DNA from: Ignavibacteria bacterium
GTDB lineage: Bacteria; Bacteroidota; Ignavibacteria; Ignavibacteriales; SURF-24
DNA: 64,000 bases
Direction of reading: 5' to 3'
Assembly (NCBI GenBank): GCA_025612245.1
Contig: JAAXKQ010000012.1
Coordinates: forward strand, 84,999 to 148,998
A program made the position numbers and the translations under genes. The stretch's first letter is position 1, and every line of letters begins with the position of its first letter. This document shows positions 8,707-18,655 of the stretch, piece after piece. Under the pieces are notes generated by a model that saw only the letters and a program-made list of their open reading frames with translations, had not been told where the DNA came from and ran no database searches.

Positions 8707-8844
8707 GCTCAAAAATAGAGAAAAATCATACTTTTGGCAAAGGTAAAATTAAAACTTCAGCCCGGGCATTGAAGCCTAAGAAAACAGCCTGAAATTATTT
8801 ATATTTAATGACTAGAATCTTTTTATTTAATAAAACCGGGCAAA

Positions 8845-9696
8845 ATGACTGTTTTAGAAGCAATAAGGCTGACGACCGAATTTTTTGAGAAGAAGGGGAT
8901 AGAATCCCCCAGAATTAATGCCGAGCTGCTCTTGGCGCATATACTCAAATGCAAGAGGCTGGATCTTTACCTTTCGTTTGACAAGCCGTTACAGGAAAAT
9001 GAAATCCTGGAGTACCGCGAATACCTGAAAAGGAGGGCGCAGAATGAGCCCCTGCAGTACATAACTGGTGAGGTGGAGTTCTATGGCATGCCCTTTAAGG
9101 TCAATCCCTCGGCGCTGATTCCAAGGCCTGAAACTGAAATCTTAATTGAAGTTGTAATAAATTCCTTCGATAAACAATTGGTTTTGAGTTTCCTTGACAT
9201 CGGTACCGGAACGGGAAACATTCCAATTACACTTGCCAGGCATTTTTTGAACTCGGAATTCCTTACGGTCGACATAAACGAAGGGGCTCTTTTACTGGCA
9301 GAGGAAAATGCCATTTTGAACAAGATTGAAGGAAGGATAAGGTTTGTCAAGGGTGACATACTGAGCGATGAGTTCAGGCTTGAACATGGTTTTGACGTTA
9401 TTGTGTCGAATCCGCCGTACGTATCGCTTGATGAGTACAAGAGTCTGCAACCCGAGATTACAAAGTTTGAACCCATGGAGGCCCTGACAGACAACGCTGA
9501 TGGCTTGACCTTCTACAGAACCATTTCAAGGCGGTCTTCGGAGATTCTGAAAAAAGGGGGCCGCCTGTTCTTTGAGGTGGGCCAGGGGCAGTCAGATGCC
9601 GTAGCGCAAGTGATGAAAGACTGCGGGCTTAAAAATATTGGCGTTAAAAAAGATTACTTGAACATTGAACGCGTAATTTTTGGAGAAAAAGATTGA
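8845..9696 (+). CDS. prmC: Peptide chain release factor N5-glutamine methyltransferase
   Basis: SAM-dependent enzyme (HemK/PrmC) that methylates the Gln of the GGQ motif in release factors RF1/RF2. The N-terminal helical RF-binding domain (about 1-85) is followed by the RPETE motif (94-98), the SAM-binding loop LDIGTGTGNI (117-126) and the catalytic NPPYVS (189-194). Length 283 is typical. The stop overlaps the TTG start of dtd (TTGA), so the two genes are translationally coupled. No prfA neighbour is present, unlike many genomes. Confidence 0.96.
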   Translation: MTVLEAIRLTTEFFEKKGIESPRINAELLLAHILKCKRLDLYLSFDKPLQENEILEYREYLKRRAQNEPLQYITGEVEFYGMPFKVNPSALIPRPETEILIEVVINSFDKQLVLSFLDIGTGTGNIPITLARHFLNSEFLTVDINEGALLLAEENAILNKIEGRIRFVKGDILSDEFRLEHGFDVIVSNPPYVSLDEYKSLQPEITKFEPMEALTDNADGLTFYRTISRRSSEILKKGGRLFFEVGQGQSDAVAQVMKDCGLKNIGVKKDYLNIERVIFGEKD

Positions 9697-10145
9697 GAGC
9701 TTTAGTGCAGAGGGTCAGCGAAGGCGGCGTCTTTATAAAAAGCAGGAACTATTCTGCCGAAATCTCAAAGGGAATGGTGATTCTTTTGGGTGTAAGGGTG
9801 GCAGACACGGAGCAGGACGTTACTTTTGTTGCCGATAAGTGCAGTAACCTGAGGATTTTTGAGGATGGGGAAGGAAAGATGAACCTTTCCATTAAGGATG
9901 TCGGCGGGGAGGCCTTAATTATCTCGCAGTTCACGCTTTATGGCGACGCAAGAAAGGGCAACCGTCCCAACTTTACAGAGGTTGCAAGGGCAGAACAGGC
10001 AGAGGACCTTTATAATAAATTTGTTGAAAGGGTTAAAGCTAACCTGGGGGATGCCAGGGTCAAGACCGGAATATTCCAGGCAATGATGGAGGTAAAAATA
10101 ATAAATGACGGTCCTGTCACCATCCTTGTCGAATCGAAGCAGTAA
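9693..10145 (+). CDS. dtd: D-aminoacyl-tRNA deacylase
   Basis: Removes D-amino acids (and misacylated Gly) from tRNA. 150 residues, the usual size. Family motifs: MRALVQRVSEG at the N-terminus, SQFTLYGD (78-85) and the cross-subunit Gly-cisPro motif in NDGPVTI (138-144). The start is TTG, chosen because the protein aligns from MRALVQRV as other Dtd proteins do, and because it overlaps the prmC stop by 4 bp. Confidence 0.95.
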   Translation: MRALVQRVSEGGVFIKSRNYSAEISKGMVILLGVRVADTEQDVTFVADKCSNLRIFEDGEGKMNLSIKDVGGEALIISQFTLYGDARKGNRPNFTEVARAEQAEDLYNKFVERVKANLGDARVKTGIFQAMMEVKIINDGPVTILVESKQ

Positions 10146-10259
10146 TATTGTCTGTCGCCTGTAATAATTGCAAATGACGGGTTATTTCATATCTTTAAGT
10201 AATTGACCGTGATACATGATCCGGCAGCAAATATATTTATAAGTTTATCGTAAAACGCA

Positions 10260-11165
10260 ATGCATTCTACTCTCATGATATTCATTGACGGTGTGGGTTT
10301 TGGAAAACCTGACCGCGAGATAAATCCTTTCTTTAAGTATGGCTTCAGGGCCTTCAGCGAAACCTTTGGCGAGATACCAACGCTTCAGAAACAGAGGCTA
10401 AAAACAGAGGACGGCATATACCTTTTTCCTGCCGATGCCTGCCTTGGCGTTGAAGGGTTCCCTCAAAGCGGGACCGGACAGACCTCAATCTTCTGCGGCT
10501 TTAATGCCCCGAAGTTTCTTGGCCGCCATTTCGGGCCTTATCCGTATTCGACTTTAATACCTCGAATCAGGCAGGAAAATATATTCAAGGAATTCCTTGA
10601 CAAAAAGCTTGAAGTGGGCTTTGTAAATGCTTATCCTAAAATATTTTTCGACTATCTGGCCAGTGGAAAACAAAGGCTTAGCGCAACTACGCTTTGCTGC
10701 CGCCTTAGCGGCATAAGGCTCAACGATTTTGAGGACCTCAGGCAGGGCAGAGCCTTAAGCGCCGAGATTGATAACTCCAGGTGGGTGCACAAGCTGGGCT
10801 ATGAACTTCCCGTAATAGAGGCTGAAACGGCGGCCGAAAGGCTCCTTGAAATGGCTAAGAAAAACTCCTTTACACTGTATGAATACTTTTTAACCGATCA
10901 CCTTGGACACGGGCGCAATGCCGACACGTTTGAAGACACCATGCACACGCTGGACCGCTTCCTGCTTTACATACTGAAGAGCCTGAGCCCTGAGATGACG
11001 CTTGTTATATGCTCTGACCATGGCAATCTGGAGGACATTTCCGTAAAAACACACACGCTTAACCCTGCTCTTACGATTACGGCGGGGAAATTTGCTCTTG
11101 AGCTCTCAGAGAAAATTCGGGACCTAACGGACATAAAGCCTGCAATAATGGGATTATATGGATGA
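10260..11165 (+). CDS. Alkaline phosphatase-superfamily metalloenzyme
   Basis: Metal-dependent hydrolase or mutase of the alkaline phosphatase superfamily (the metalloenzyme family that also holds phosphopentomutase and cofactor-independent phosphoglycerate mutase). Metal motifs: IFIDGVGFG at 7-15 (D10), SGTGQTS at 70-76 bearing the likely nucleophile, TDHLGHG, CSDHGNLED, and HTLNP near the end. 301 residues is shorter than iPGM and lacks its large inserted domain, so the substrate is unknown. The stop overlaps the comEC start by 4 bp (ATGA). Confidence 0.82.
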   Translation: MHSTLMIFIDGVGFGKPDREINPFFKYGFRAFSETFGEIPTLQKQRLKTEDGIYLFPADACLGVEGFPQSGTGQTSIFCGFNAPKFLGRHFGPYPYSTLIPRIRQENIFKEFLDKKLEVGFVNAYPKIFFDYLASGKQRLSATTLCCRLSGIRLNDFEDLRQGRALSAEIDNSRWVHKLGYELPVIEAETAAERLLEMAKKNSFTLYEYFLTDHLGHGRNADTFEDTMHTLDRFLLYILKSLSPEMTLVICSDHGNLEDISVKTHTLNPALTITAGKFALELSEKIRDLTDIKPAIMGLYG

Positions 11166-13555
11166 AAGACTACCCGGTAATCAGGATATGCCTCCTCTTT
11201 ATGTCGGGAATCATTCTGCAAAAGCTTTTTGCAATTGATACAACTGTCCTTTTCTGTCTGCTTGCAATTTCTTTTATCATCCCGGCCGTTTTATTTGCCT
11301 TAAGAAGAACTTCAGAGAATGTCCTCCTCCTCATATTATTCCCAGCCATAATGCTCAGCGGTGCCTTAAGCTACGGCTTCTACCAGAAGGCGCTTAAGCC
11401 TTATCCGTTTAAGGTAGCAAAGCTAAGGGGTGCCGTGATTTGGGGTAAAATCAGGTCAATTGAATTAAAAAGGGATTTTGAGCTCAAGTTTTTGCTTGAG
11501 GCGGATTCCTTGAAATATAACAGCAGGTCTTACAGGCTTCCCATTCAGGTCATCTGCCGCATAAGGGATGAAAACAGACTGATGATGGATTCAGTCTACG
11601 AAAGGCTCAGACCCGGGCAATTTGTTTCCCTAAAAGGCACCTTTTCAAAGGGCAGGCAGGCTTCTAACCCCGGCGAATTTGACTACCAGGCCTACCTTGA
11701 AGAAAGGGGGATAAGTGCCATACATACGGCTTATAATACATCTGACTTTGCAGTTCTGGGGCAGGGCGAATTCAGCGCGGTTGAAGAAGCGGCATTCATC
11801 ATAAGAAAGAGCATGGACGGGGTTTTTACCAGGTATCACACGAAAAACTGCGCTGCGTTATTGAGGGGATTTCTGCTTGCCGATAGAAGTGAAGTAGGCG
11901 AGGAGGTGCAAAACGATTTTCTGAATACCGGCGTCGTGCACATTCTTGCAGTCTCAGGCAGCAACGTCTTACTTATCACCATGATTTTTTCCCTCATGCT
12001 GGGGCGCCTTAACGTTTTTATCCGCTCTTTTCTGACGATTCTGGGACTTTTCATCTTCCTCATTATTACCGGGACGTCGCCTTCAGTATTCAGGGCCGTA
12101 ATCATGGCGGCAGTTACGGTTGTGGCATTTCTTTGTAACAGGAGCCGCAACGTGTTTAATCTTCTTGCAATTGCAGCGCTGATAATTCTTGCATTTAATC
12201 CCCACGAGCTTTTTGACGCCGGCTTTCAGCTGTCGTTTTCTTCGGTACTGTCAATTGTTGTAATATACCCTCACCTGAAGTCTTTAGCTGAGAGGCTAAA
12301 CATTGAATCTGTAACAACTTACAGGCTCCTCCTTTTTATACTGGTTACCTTTTCGGCACAGATAGGCGTTCTGCCCTTTACGCTCTACTACTTCGGAAAA
12401 GTCTCGGTCGTATCACTTCCGGCAAATCTCCTTGTCATTCCGCTTTCCGGCGCAATAGCCTATATCGGCATAGTGACACTTTTATTTAGCTATTTTTCCC
12501 CCTGGCTGGCCTCCATATATGCCGCGGCAAACAACTTTATCTCAGGATTACTGGTTCAAATTACGCACGTGCTAGGAGGCCTTAGGTATTCTTACCTTTC
12601 GATCGGGCAGTTTACCCTGCAGGATCTGATCATTTCCTGCTGCCTCTTGATGGGCTACCTTGTCGTCATAAAAAAACTGGACTCATTGAAGGCTAAATTT
12701 TTAACGGCTCTTTTGGTTACATTGAACATATTTATATTCTGTTCATTGGATGATAAAAACTTCTTTCCTGAGAATGAACTGAGCCTTTTGTCTCTTGACG
12801 TAGGGCAAGGTGACGCAACGCTTATAAGATTCCCGGATAACACGACCGCACTTATTGATGCCGGCGGGGCTAATGCTTTCTTTGATAGCGGTGAAGACGT
12901 AATACTGCCTTTACTGGACAATATTGGAATTGAGAAAATTGACTATGGATTCATTTCTCACGTGGATAATGATCATTATTCGGGCTTTATTTCCCTGATA
13001 AATAAGGGGCTCATAAGGAAACTCTTTAAGCCTGCTCCGGATAAAAGCTATCCCAAGGACATAAGCCTGGAGCGGTTCCTGAAAAATAAAATGGTGCCGG
13101 TCCTATACTACAGGAAAGGAATTCTGAAGCTGGGTAATGCCAGAGTCTACGTGCTGGCTCCGGAAAAAGGGACCGTTTCAACGGGCTCATTAAACGACAG
13201 GAGCGGCGTAATGAAGATTGTCTATGGCAAGACGAGCTTCCTTTTTGAAGGCGATGCCGGGAAGCTTGAAGAGGGGAGCATTGTGAAAAAGTATGGAACA
13301 TTCCTTAAGTCAGACGTGTTGAAGCTGGGTCACCACGGAAGCAGGTTTAGCTCCTCTGAGGAGCTTTTAAGGTGTGTTAAGCCAGACCTGGGCTTAATCA
13401 GCTGCGGCCTGCAAAACCGGTTCGGGCACCCCTCAAAAGAAGTGCTTCAAAGAAGCCGGAATTTTCAAATAAGGATACTAAGAACGGACCTTCAGGGGGC
13501 CATTTTCTTAAGGAGTGACGGCAGGCAGATTAAAACTATTAGTTGGAAAGGCTAG
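11162..13555 (+). CDS. comEC: ComEC/Rec2-family DNA uptake channel protein
   Basis: Inner-membrane protein for transport of single-stranded DNA in natural transformation. Three family parts are in order: N-terminal membrane segments with a soluble DUF4131-like OB domain (about 1-200), the Competence transmembrane core with VHILAVSGSNVLLITM and the polar helices that follow (about 260-500), and a C-terminal metallo-beta-lactamase-like domain (about 535-797) with LSLDVGQGDATLI, the SHVDNDHYSG motif and KLGHHGSRFSS. Full length at 797. No other competence gene is in the window. Translationally coupled to the metalloenzyme gene. Confidence 0.93.
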   Translation: MKDYPVIRICLLFMSGIILQKLFAIDTTVLFCLLAISFIIPAVLFALRRTSENVLLLILFPAIMLSGALSYGFYQKALKPYPFKVAKLRGAVIWGKIRSIELKRDFELKFLLEADSLKYNSRSYRLPIQVICRIRDENRLMMDSVYERLRPGQFVSLKGTFSKGRQASNPGEFDYQAYLEERGISAIHTAYNTSDFAVLGQGEFSAVEEAAFIIRKSMDGVFTRYHTKNCAALLRGFLLADRSEVGEEVQNDFLNTGVVHILAVSGSNVLLITMIFSLMLGRLNVFIRSFLTILGLFIFLIITGTSPSVFRAVIMAAVTVVAFLCNRSRNVFNLLAIAALIILAFNPHELFDAGFQLSFSSVLSIVVIYPHLKSLAERLNIESVTTYRLLLFILVTFSAQIGVLPFTLYYFGKVSVVSLPANLLVIPLSGAIAYIGIVTLLFSYFSPWLASIYAAANNFISGLLVQITHVLGGLRYSYLSIGQFTLQDLIISCCLLMGYLVVIKKLDSLKAKFLTALLVTLNIFIFCSLDDKNFFPENELSLLSLDVGQGDATLIRFPDNTTALIDAGGANAFFDSGEDVILPLLDNIGIEKIDYGFISHVDNDHYSGFISLINKGLIRKLFKPAPDKSYPKDISLERFLKNKMVPVLYYRKGILKLGNARVYVLAPEKGTVSTGSLNDRSGVMKIVYGKTSFLFEGDAGKLEEGSIVKKYGTFLKSDVLKLGHHGSRFSSSEELLRCVKPDLGLISCGLQNRFGHPSKEVLQRSRNFQIRILRTDLQGAIFLRSDGRQIKTISWKG

Positions 13556-13595
13556 ACGGGCTTTAGAAGAATAAAAATTGTATACCAAAGTCCCT

Positions 13596-13623
13596 TTGAA
13601 ATGTTTATCTTTCCACTTATAAA
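13596..13623 (+). promoter_or_regulatory. Possible sigma70-type promoter of murB
   Basis: TTGAAA (13596-13601), 16 bp, TATAAA (13618-13623). It lies in the comEC-murB gap, and the predicted start of transcription would be close to the ATG at 13640. Confidence 0.35.
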
Positions 13624-13639
13624 AAAATAATGTGATGTA

Positions 13640-14650
13640 ATGGAAATAAAAACTGATTACTCTCTTAAGAACTTAAATACATTTGGAATTGAGGTCAGAG
13701 TAAAAAAATATGCCGAGGCTGATTCTCTAGAGTCTCTAAGCGCCTGTTTAAGCGAATTCAGCCAGATGCCGAAACTGATACTAGGCGGAGGCAGCAATAT
13801 CCTTTTTACCAAAGATTTTGACGGCCTTATAATCAGGATGCGCCTTAAGGGGATTGAACTTGTACACAGGGATTCTTCCTGCGTTTATGTTAAGGCCGGG
13901 GCAGGTGAAATATGGGATGACCTTGTAGATTATGCTCTTAATAATAACTTTGGCGGGCTTGAAAACCTCTCGCTTATACCAGGAACGGTCGGTGCTTCCC
14001 CGATTCAGAATATTGGAGCCTACGGGGTTGAAGTTAAGGACGTTTTGCACGAAGTGGAGGGAATAAATCTTACGACAGGGAAGATTGAAATTTATAGCAA
14101 TGAGGCTTGCCGCTTCGGCTACAGGAACAGTCTTTTCAAGCAGGAATTAAAAAATAATTTTGTCGTGACTTCCGTCACCTACAGGCTGAGCCTGGAACCC
14201 AAAGTTAACGTTTCCTACGAGGCTTTGAAAAAAGAGCTGGCGGCATCTGCCGAAGGCGAAATTACGATCCGCGAGGTGAGTGAAGCAGTAAAAAGAGTAA
14301 GAAGAAGCAAGCTCCCTGATCCCGGAGTGCTGGGCAATGCCGGAAGCTTTTTCAAAAACCCTGAAATAGATAAGGAAAACTTTCTGGAACTGAAGGCAAA
14401 ACATCAGGACCTGACCGGCTATGAGACGCCAACAGGAAGGATTAAAATTCCTGCCGGATATCTTATTCAAAAGTCTGGCTGGAAGGGCCGAAGGCTTGGA
14501 AATGCCGGCTCTTACGAAAAGCAGGCTCTCATACTGGTTAATTACGGCGGTGCTACGGGTAGCGAGGTTCTGCAGTTATCATCGGCCATTAAGGAGTCTG
14601 TCTATAAGGAATTTGGGGTTCACCTGGAAACAGAGGTTAATATCATCTGA
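13640..14650 (+). CDS. murB: UDP-N-acetylenolpyruvoylglucosamine reductase
   Basis: FAD- and NADPH-dependent reductase making UDP-MurNAc for peptidoglycan. Motifs: NTFGIEVRVKKYAEA at the N-terminus, LGGGSNILF (FAD binding), GLENLSLIPGTVGASPIQNIGAYG, YRNSLFK and GNAGSFFKNP with the catalytic Ser. At 336 residues, with the YRxS-type insert, it fits the longer (E. coli-like) MurB class rather than the ~300-residue class. It is not in a division/cell-wall cluster here, but stands alone between comEC and an MFS gene. Confidence 0.95.
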   Translation: MEIKTDYSLKNLNTFGIEVRVKKYAEADSLESLSACLSEFSQMPKLILGGGSNILFTKDFDGLIIRMRLKGIELVHRDSSCVYVKAGAGEIWDDLVDYALNNNFGGLENLSLIPGTVGASPIQNIGAYGVEVKDVLHEVEGINLTTGKIEIYSNEACRFGYRNSLFKQELKNNFVVTSVTYRLSLEPKVNVSYEALKKELAASAEGEITIREVSEAVKRVRRSKLPDPGVLGNAGSFFKNPEIDKENFLELKAKHQDLTGYETPTGRIKIPAGYLIQKSGWKGRRLGNAGSYEKQALILVNYGGATGSEVLQLSSAIKESVYKEFGVHLETEVNII

Positions 14651-14747
14651 TTAAACTGTGGGCTATGGCTTTATTTTAACGGTACACAGGACCGGAATCT
14701 GCTAGCTTTTTGCGGGCGTTGAAATTAAATAAATAATTAATAACTTG

Positions 14748-14800
14748 AGGGTCAGGAAAACGAAGTAATTTCGTTAAAATTATTGGCCCTGGAAATTCAT
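14748..14800 (+). promoter_or_regulatory. Dyad upstream of the MFS gene
   Basis: AACGAA-GTAAT-TTCGTT (14759-14775) nested between AGGG and CCCT, 45 bp before the start codon. It could be an operator or a leader hairpin. No T-tract follows, so it is not an obvious terminator. Confidence 0.3.
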
Positions 14801-14819
14801 TTTAAGTACGGAGACTATT

Positions 14820-16223
14820 ATGGCAGACAGTGAAATTGTCGGTCAGGAAGAAAAAGAATCTACCGGAAAGAGTATCTTAAAAGAAATTACGCAGCCGTTT
14901 ATTGACGTAGTTCACACTTCAAGGGCTCTGACAGGCTTGAACCTTTCATACATACTTGAAGGGTTGACCTATTTTGGGGTCGTTACTCTTCTGGCAATTT
15001 ATTTTAACCAGTTTATAGGTCTTGATGACATCAATGCCGGTCTTATGGTTGGTGTTCTTACGGGCGGCATAACGCTCAGTATGCTTTTCCTTGGAGCAAC
15101 GGTTGACTGGGTGGGAGTAAGAAAGTCACTCCTTTTATCCCTGGGATTCATGCTCATTGGCAGAATTCTTCTTGCCGTGGCACCCGGGGTGACCGGAACC
15201 TCCGGCATGTGGTCAACTGCACACATAACGGCAATGCTTGGAATATTCGGAATAATTTTGGGCTACGGCATTTACCAGCCAGCCTGCTATGCTGCAGTTA
15301 AGCAGTGGACAAATGAGAACACGGCGGCTATGGGCTATGCAATGCTTTATGCTTTAATGAACCTGGGAGGTTTTCTTCCTGGACTCGTATCGCCTCCGCT
15401 TAGAAAGGCCTTCAGCATTACGGGAGTTTTCTGGTTTTACTCTGTACTCACAGTTGCAGGAATGCTGGTTGTAGCCTTCATTATTACAAAAAAAGCTGTA
15501 CGTGAGGCTGAGGCCGAGGCCGGAACGCAGGGCAAAGTGGAAGAAAAAGACGAGTTTGAGGAGATGACGGGAAAGGAAAAGCTCAGGTTTTACATGAAGA
15601 ATTTTCCGCTGAAGGATTTAAGGTTCCTGTATTTCATATTCATCTTAATTCCAGTCCAGACGCTTTTTGCGCACAACTGGCTTACAATTCCACAGTATAC
15701 AAGCCGCGCATTTTCGGGTTTTGTTAAGGATAACTTTGAGTTTTTCTCGAACTTCAATCCCATTCTCATTTTTATCCTGACCCCAATGGTTGCCGCACTG
15801 ACGGCAAAGAGGAACGCATATAAGATGATGATACTTGGTACGTTTGTAATGGCTTCTCCTACATTCCTGCTGGTACTTGGACCAAACGTATACACTCTGT
15901 TTGCTTTCCTTATCATCATGACAATTGGGGAGGCAATGTGGCAGCCGCGCTTTTTGCAGTGGGTGGCCGAGATAGCTCCGAAGAACATGACGGGTATTTA
16001 TATGGGAATAGGGCAGTTCCCCTGGTTTCTGACCAAGGTGTTTACGAGCTTTTATTCGGGATGGTTCTTAATGCATTACTGCCCCGAAGGCGTCAGGCCC
16101 GACAAGATGAACACAGAGTTCATGTGGCTTATCTACGGCTTTATAGCCATCATAAGTCCAATTGGTTTACTTCTCTCCAGAAAATGGATGATGAAGGGCT
16201 TTAAGACAAAGCACGGGGAATAA
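14820..16223 (+). CDS. MFS transporter
   Basis: Major facilitator superfamily carrier, 467 residues with 12 predicted membrane helices. The loop between helices 2 and 3 has the MFS-type pattern DWVGVRKSLLLS. Layout and length, the N-terminal YFGVVTLLAIYFNQF-like stretch and a long central cytoplasmic loop (about residues 225-260, rich in E/K) resemble the proton-dependent oligopeptide (POT) branch, but the diagnostic POT ExxERFxYY motif is absent, so the substrate stays open. The gene has a GGAG SD, its own upstream dyad and a strong downstream terminator, so it is monocistronic. Confidence 0.82.
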   Translation: MADSEIVGQEEKESTGKSILKEITQPFIDVVHTSRALTGLNLSYILEGLTYFGVVTLLAIYFNQFIGLDDINAGLMVGVLTGGITLSMLFLGATVDWVGVRKSLLLSLGFMLIGRILLAVAPGVTGTSGMWSTAHITAMLGIFGIILGYGIYQPACYAAVKQWTNENTAAMGYAMLYALMNLGGFLPGLVSPPLRKAFSITGVFWFYSVLTVAGMLVVAFIITKKAVREAEAEAGTQGKVEEKDEFEEMTGKEKLRFYMKNFPLKDLRFLYFIFILIPVQTLFAHNWLTIPQYTSRAFSGFVKDNFEFFSNFNPILIFILTPMVAALTAKRNAYKMMILGTFVMASPTFLLVLGPNVYTLFAFLIIMTIGEAMWQPRFLQWVAEIAPKNMTGIYMGIGQFPWFLTKVFTSFYSGWFLMHYCPEGVRPDKMNTEFMWLIYGFIAIISPIGLLLSRKWMMKGFKTKHGE

Positions 16224-16249
16224 GACACCGTGAAATAATTTTCAGTATT

Positions 16250-16279
16250 GAGGCGCTTTAACAGGCGCCTCTTTTTTTT
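16250..16279 (+). terminator. Rho-independent terminator of the MFS gene
   Basis: GAGGCGC (16250-16256), an 8-nt loop, GCGCCTC (16265-16271), then eight T. Confidence 0.9.
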
Positions 16280-16528
16280 CAAAAACTGGTTGACATGTGC
16301 AACGCATATATTGGCTTGACTATTATACACTGCTGATGTGTATATGACAACAGAAGTAATGGGTTTTTAGTTTTCAAGGTACCCCTTGCATAATTGCTCG
16401 GAAATAGAGGAATTACAAGTGCAGACGCAATGAAAGATGGAAGTAATGAAACCGGAATTTTGTTGCCATGAGGCATATAATTTGATAAATTTCACGTCTC
16501 CATCATAAAAATCATTGGAAAAGATTTC
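16280..16528. other. AT-rich spacer before the T9SS protein gene
   Basis: No gene is seen. A promoter-like pair TTGACT (16316-16321), 17 bp, TGTATA (16339-16344) is present, about 185 bp before the next start codon, which would give a long leader. Nothing else stands out. Confidence 0.35.
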
Positions 16529-18655
16529 ATGAAATCTATAGTATTCTCATTCATTATAACACTTACTTTATTTTTATCCTGGCATCAGACAAATGCACAA
16601 TGGACCCGGTCAACTGACGGCATTAGCGGCGGTGAGGTTGTTGCTATGACTTCAAATGGTAAAGCCATTTTTGCAGGGGTAGGGCAGTGTGGCACATACA
16701 GGTCTACAGATAACGGAAAGCATTGGACAAAACTTAACTTTGGGACAGAAGCGACGACATTTGCTTTTCAATTTGTTGTCTCAGGCGATGCCGTTTTTGC
16801 AGTGGGTGATGATGGCCTGACATATAAATCCACAGATAATGGAGATAGCTGGAAAGTTAGTAGCACTGGCCTGGCCAGCCTTGTTGTTGATGGTAGTAAC
16901 ATCTATGCCTGGGGATGGCAGGGGAATTATTTCTATTTTTCATCAGATAATGGCGATACATGGAATCAGACAGACATTAAATTCCAGAGGTTAGCATGCG
17001 AAAATATTGCCGCAAAGAATGACACCATTATTGTAAGAACTCTGAATGTTGACACGAACGAAAAGGGATTACTTCGCTCTGTTGATAAAGGGCACACCTG
17101 GTCGGCAATTCCTTATGGCTTCAACGGCCAGTCTATCAGCTGTTTCAAATATGGCGGCAATACCCTTTTTGCTGCTGCTACAAATGGCTGGTTTTTCAAA
17201 TCTAATGATAACGGAGATACCTGGATACCTATTAACAATAAACTCTTTTCCTTTTACCAATGTGCTGGTACGTACGTGAACGATATGATTATTGACGCCG
17301 ATACAATTTATGCATCTACAGATGTACAGGGAGTATTCAAGTCGACAAATAATGGAGAAGACTGGATTCCTGTCGACAATGGCTTATCAAATACTTGGCT
17401 TAGGTGTCTTTGCAAAAGCGGGAATGACTTGTTCGCAGGATCAGGTAATGGAGTATATCTGACATCTGATGGTGGGAATAACTGGGTTTCGGCAAAATAT
17501 AATCTCGGTGGGGCAAGAATCACTTCTTTTTATGTCTGCGGAAATGAAATTTATGCCGGAACAGAAGGCAGCGGTATTTATATTTCCACAAATCAGGGCC
17601 AAAGCTGGAATGAAACCGGTCTTGCAAAGCCGTGCATATCGGGGATTGTAGGCGACGATGTGAATATATATGCAGGCACATTAAACGATGGCGTTTTTAT
17701 TTCTAATAACAAAGGCCAGTCCTGGAACTACATTGGACTAGCCGGGGCTCTTTCTCCTACGGCATTGGTCCTGGAGAATAATGCCATTGTGTCCGGATCT
17801 GATTTTGGCGCTGCATTCTCTGCCGATACGGGAAAGACATGGACCAGGAAAAACAATGGTCTGCCCATTACCGGCGAAATGAACACCGGCATACGGGCAC
17901 TGGCTATCAAGGATAGTTTCATTTTTGCCGGTTTGGGTGGCAGGGGAATATATCGCTATTCAGATGACCGAGAATACTGGACTGAAGAAAATACAGGTCT
18001 TACAAACAAAACAGTTAACAAAATCATATCTAATGATGGCTATCTATTTGCCGGAACTGAAGATGGGGTATTTATTTCAACTGATAACGGCGAAAACTGG
18101 AGCTTCTCCGGGTTGAAAGATTTTCATATAGTTAGCCTGGCCCGCTCAGCAGGCAAAACATTTGCTGCAGGGATTAATTTCAGTAATGGTATAAAAGGAA
18201 CGATTAGCCTTTCATGTGACAATGGGAAAAGCTGGATCGAACAGGCAGCCGGTCTGGAGGATTCTAACGTTCAGCAACTGGCTGTATGCGGTTCGAGGTT
18301 ACTAGCCGGAACAAATAGCGCTATATGGGCAATTCCTTTTGATGCTCTCCTTACAGGCGTGGAAAATCAGGAAAATGATAGCCAAATCCCATCCAGCTAC
18401 GATATTGCAAATTACCCGAATCCTTTTAATCCTGTTACAAAAATTAGAATATCTTTGCCAGAAGAATCATCTGTGAGTCTGACCATATATAACCTGCTTG
18501 GAAGGGAAGTAAAAACAATACTGAAAAACGAAAAGCTCAAAAGGGGAGTTTATGAGTATAATTGGGAGGGAATCGGTCTGCCCAGCGGTGTATATATCTG
18601 CAGGATGCAGGCAAATAATGCTAATATGCTAAAGAAAATGATTTTGCTAAAATAA
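16529..18655 (+). CDS. Secreted Asp-box propeller protein with T9SS sorting domain
   Basis: Large exported protein, 708 residues. The Sec signal peptide is residues 1-23 (a hydrophobic core then TNAQ). The body has about thirteen Asp-box (BNR-like) hairpins such as RSTDNGKHW, KSTDNGDSW, ISTNQGQSW and LSCDNGKSW, spaced 40-60 residues apart; the one reading YSDDREYW is degenerate. Such repeats build beta-propellers like those of sortilin/Vps10 or sialidase, but I see no catalytic residues. The last ~80 residues form a type IX secretion C-terminal sorting domain (NYPNPFNPVTKIRIS, GREVKTIL, LPSGVYICRM, KKMILLK), so the protein should cross the outer membrane and be anchored or released. Monocistronic. 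This domain is the best taxonomic marker in the window. Confidence 0.88.
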   Translation: MKSIVFSFIITLTLFLSWHQTNAQWTRSTDGISGGEVVAMTSNGKAIFAGVGQCGTYRSTDNGKHWTKLNFGTEATTFAFQFVVSGDAVFAVGDDGLTYKSTDNGDSWKVSSTGLASLVVDGSNIYAWGWQGNYFYFSSDNGDTWNQTDIKFQRLACENIAAKNDTIIVRTLNVDTNEKGLLRSVDKGHTWSAIPYGFNGQSISCFKYGGNTLFAAATNGWFFKSNDNGDTWIPINNKLFSFYQCAGTYVNDMIIDADTIYASTDVQGVFKSTNNGEDWIPVDNGLSNTWLRCLCKSGNDLFAGSGNGVYLTSDGGNNWVSAKYNLGGARITSFYVCGNEIYAGTEGSGIYISTNQGQSWNETGLAKPCISGIVGDDVNIYAGTLNDGVFISNNKGQSWNYIGLAGALSPTALVLENNAIVSGSDFGAAFSADTGKTWTRKNNGLPITGEMNTGIRALAIKDSFIFAGLGGRGIYRYSDDREYWTEENTGLTNKTVNKIISNDGYLFAGTEDGVFISTDNGENWSFSGLKDFHIVSLARSAGKTFAAGINFSNGIKGTISLSCDNGKSWIEQAAGLEDSNVQQLAVCGSRLLAGTNSAIWAIPFDALLTGVENQENDSQIPSSYDIANYPNPFNPVTKIRISLPEESSVSLTIYNLLGREVKTILKNEKLKRGVYEYNWEGIGLPSGVYICRMQANNANMLKKMILLK

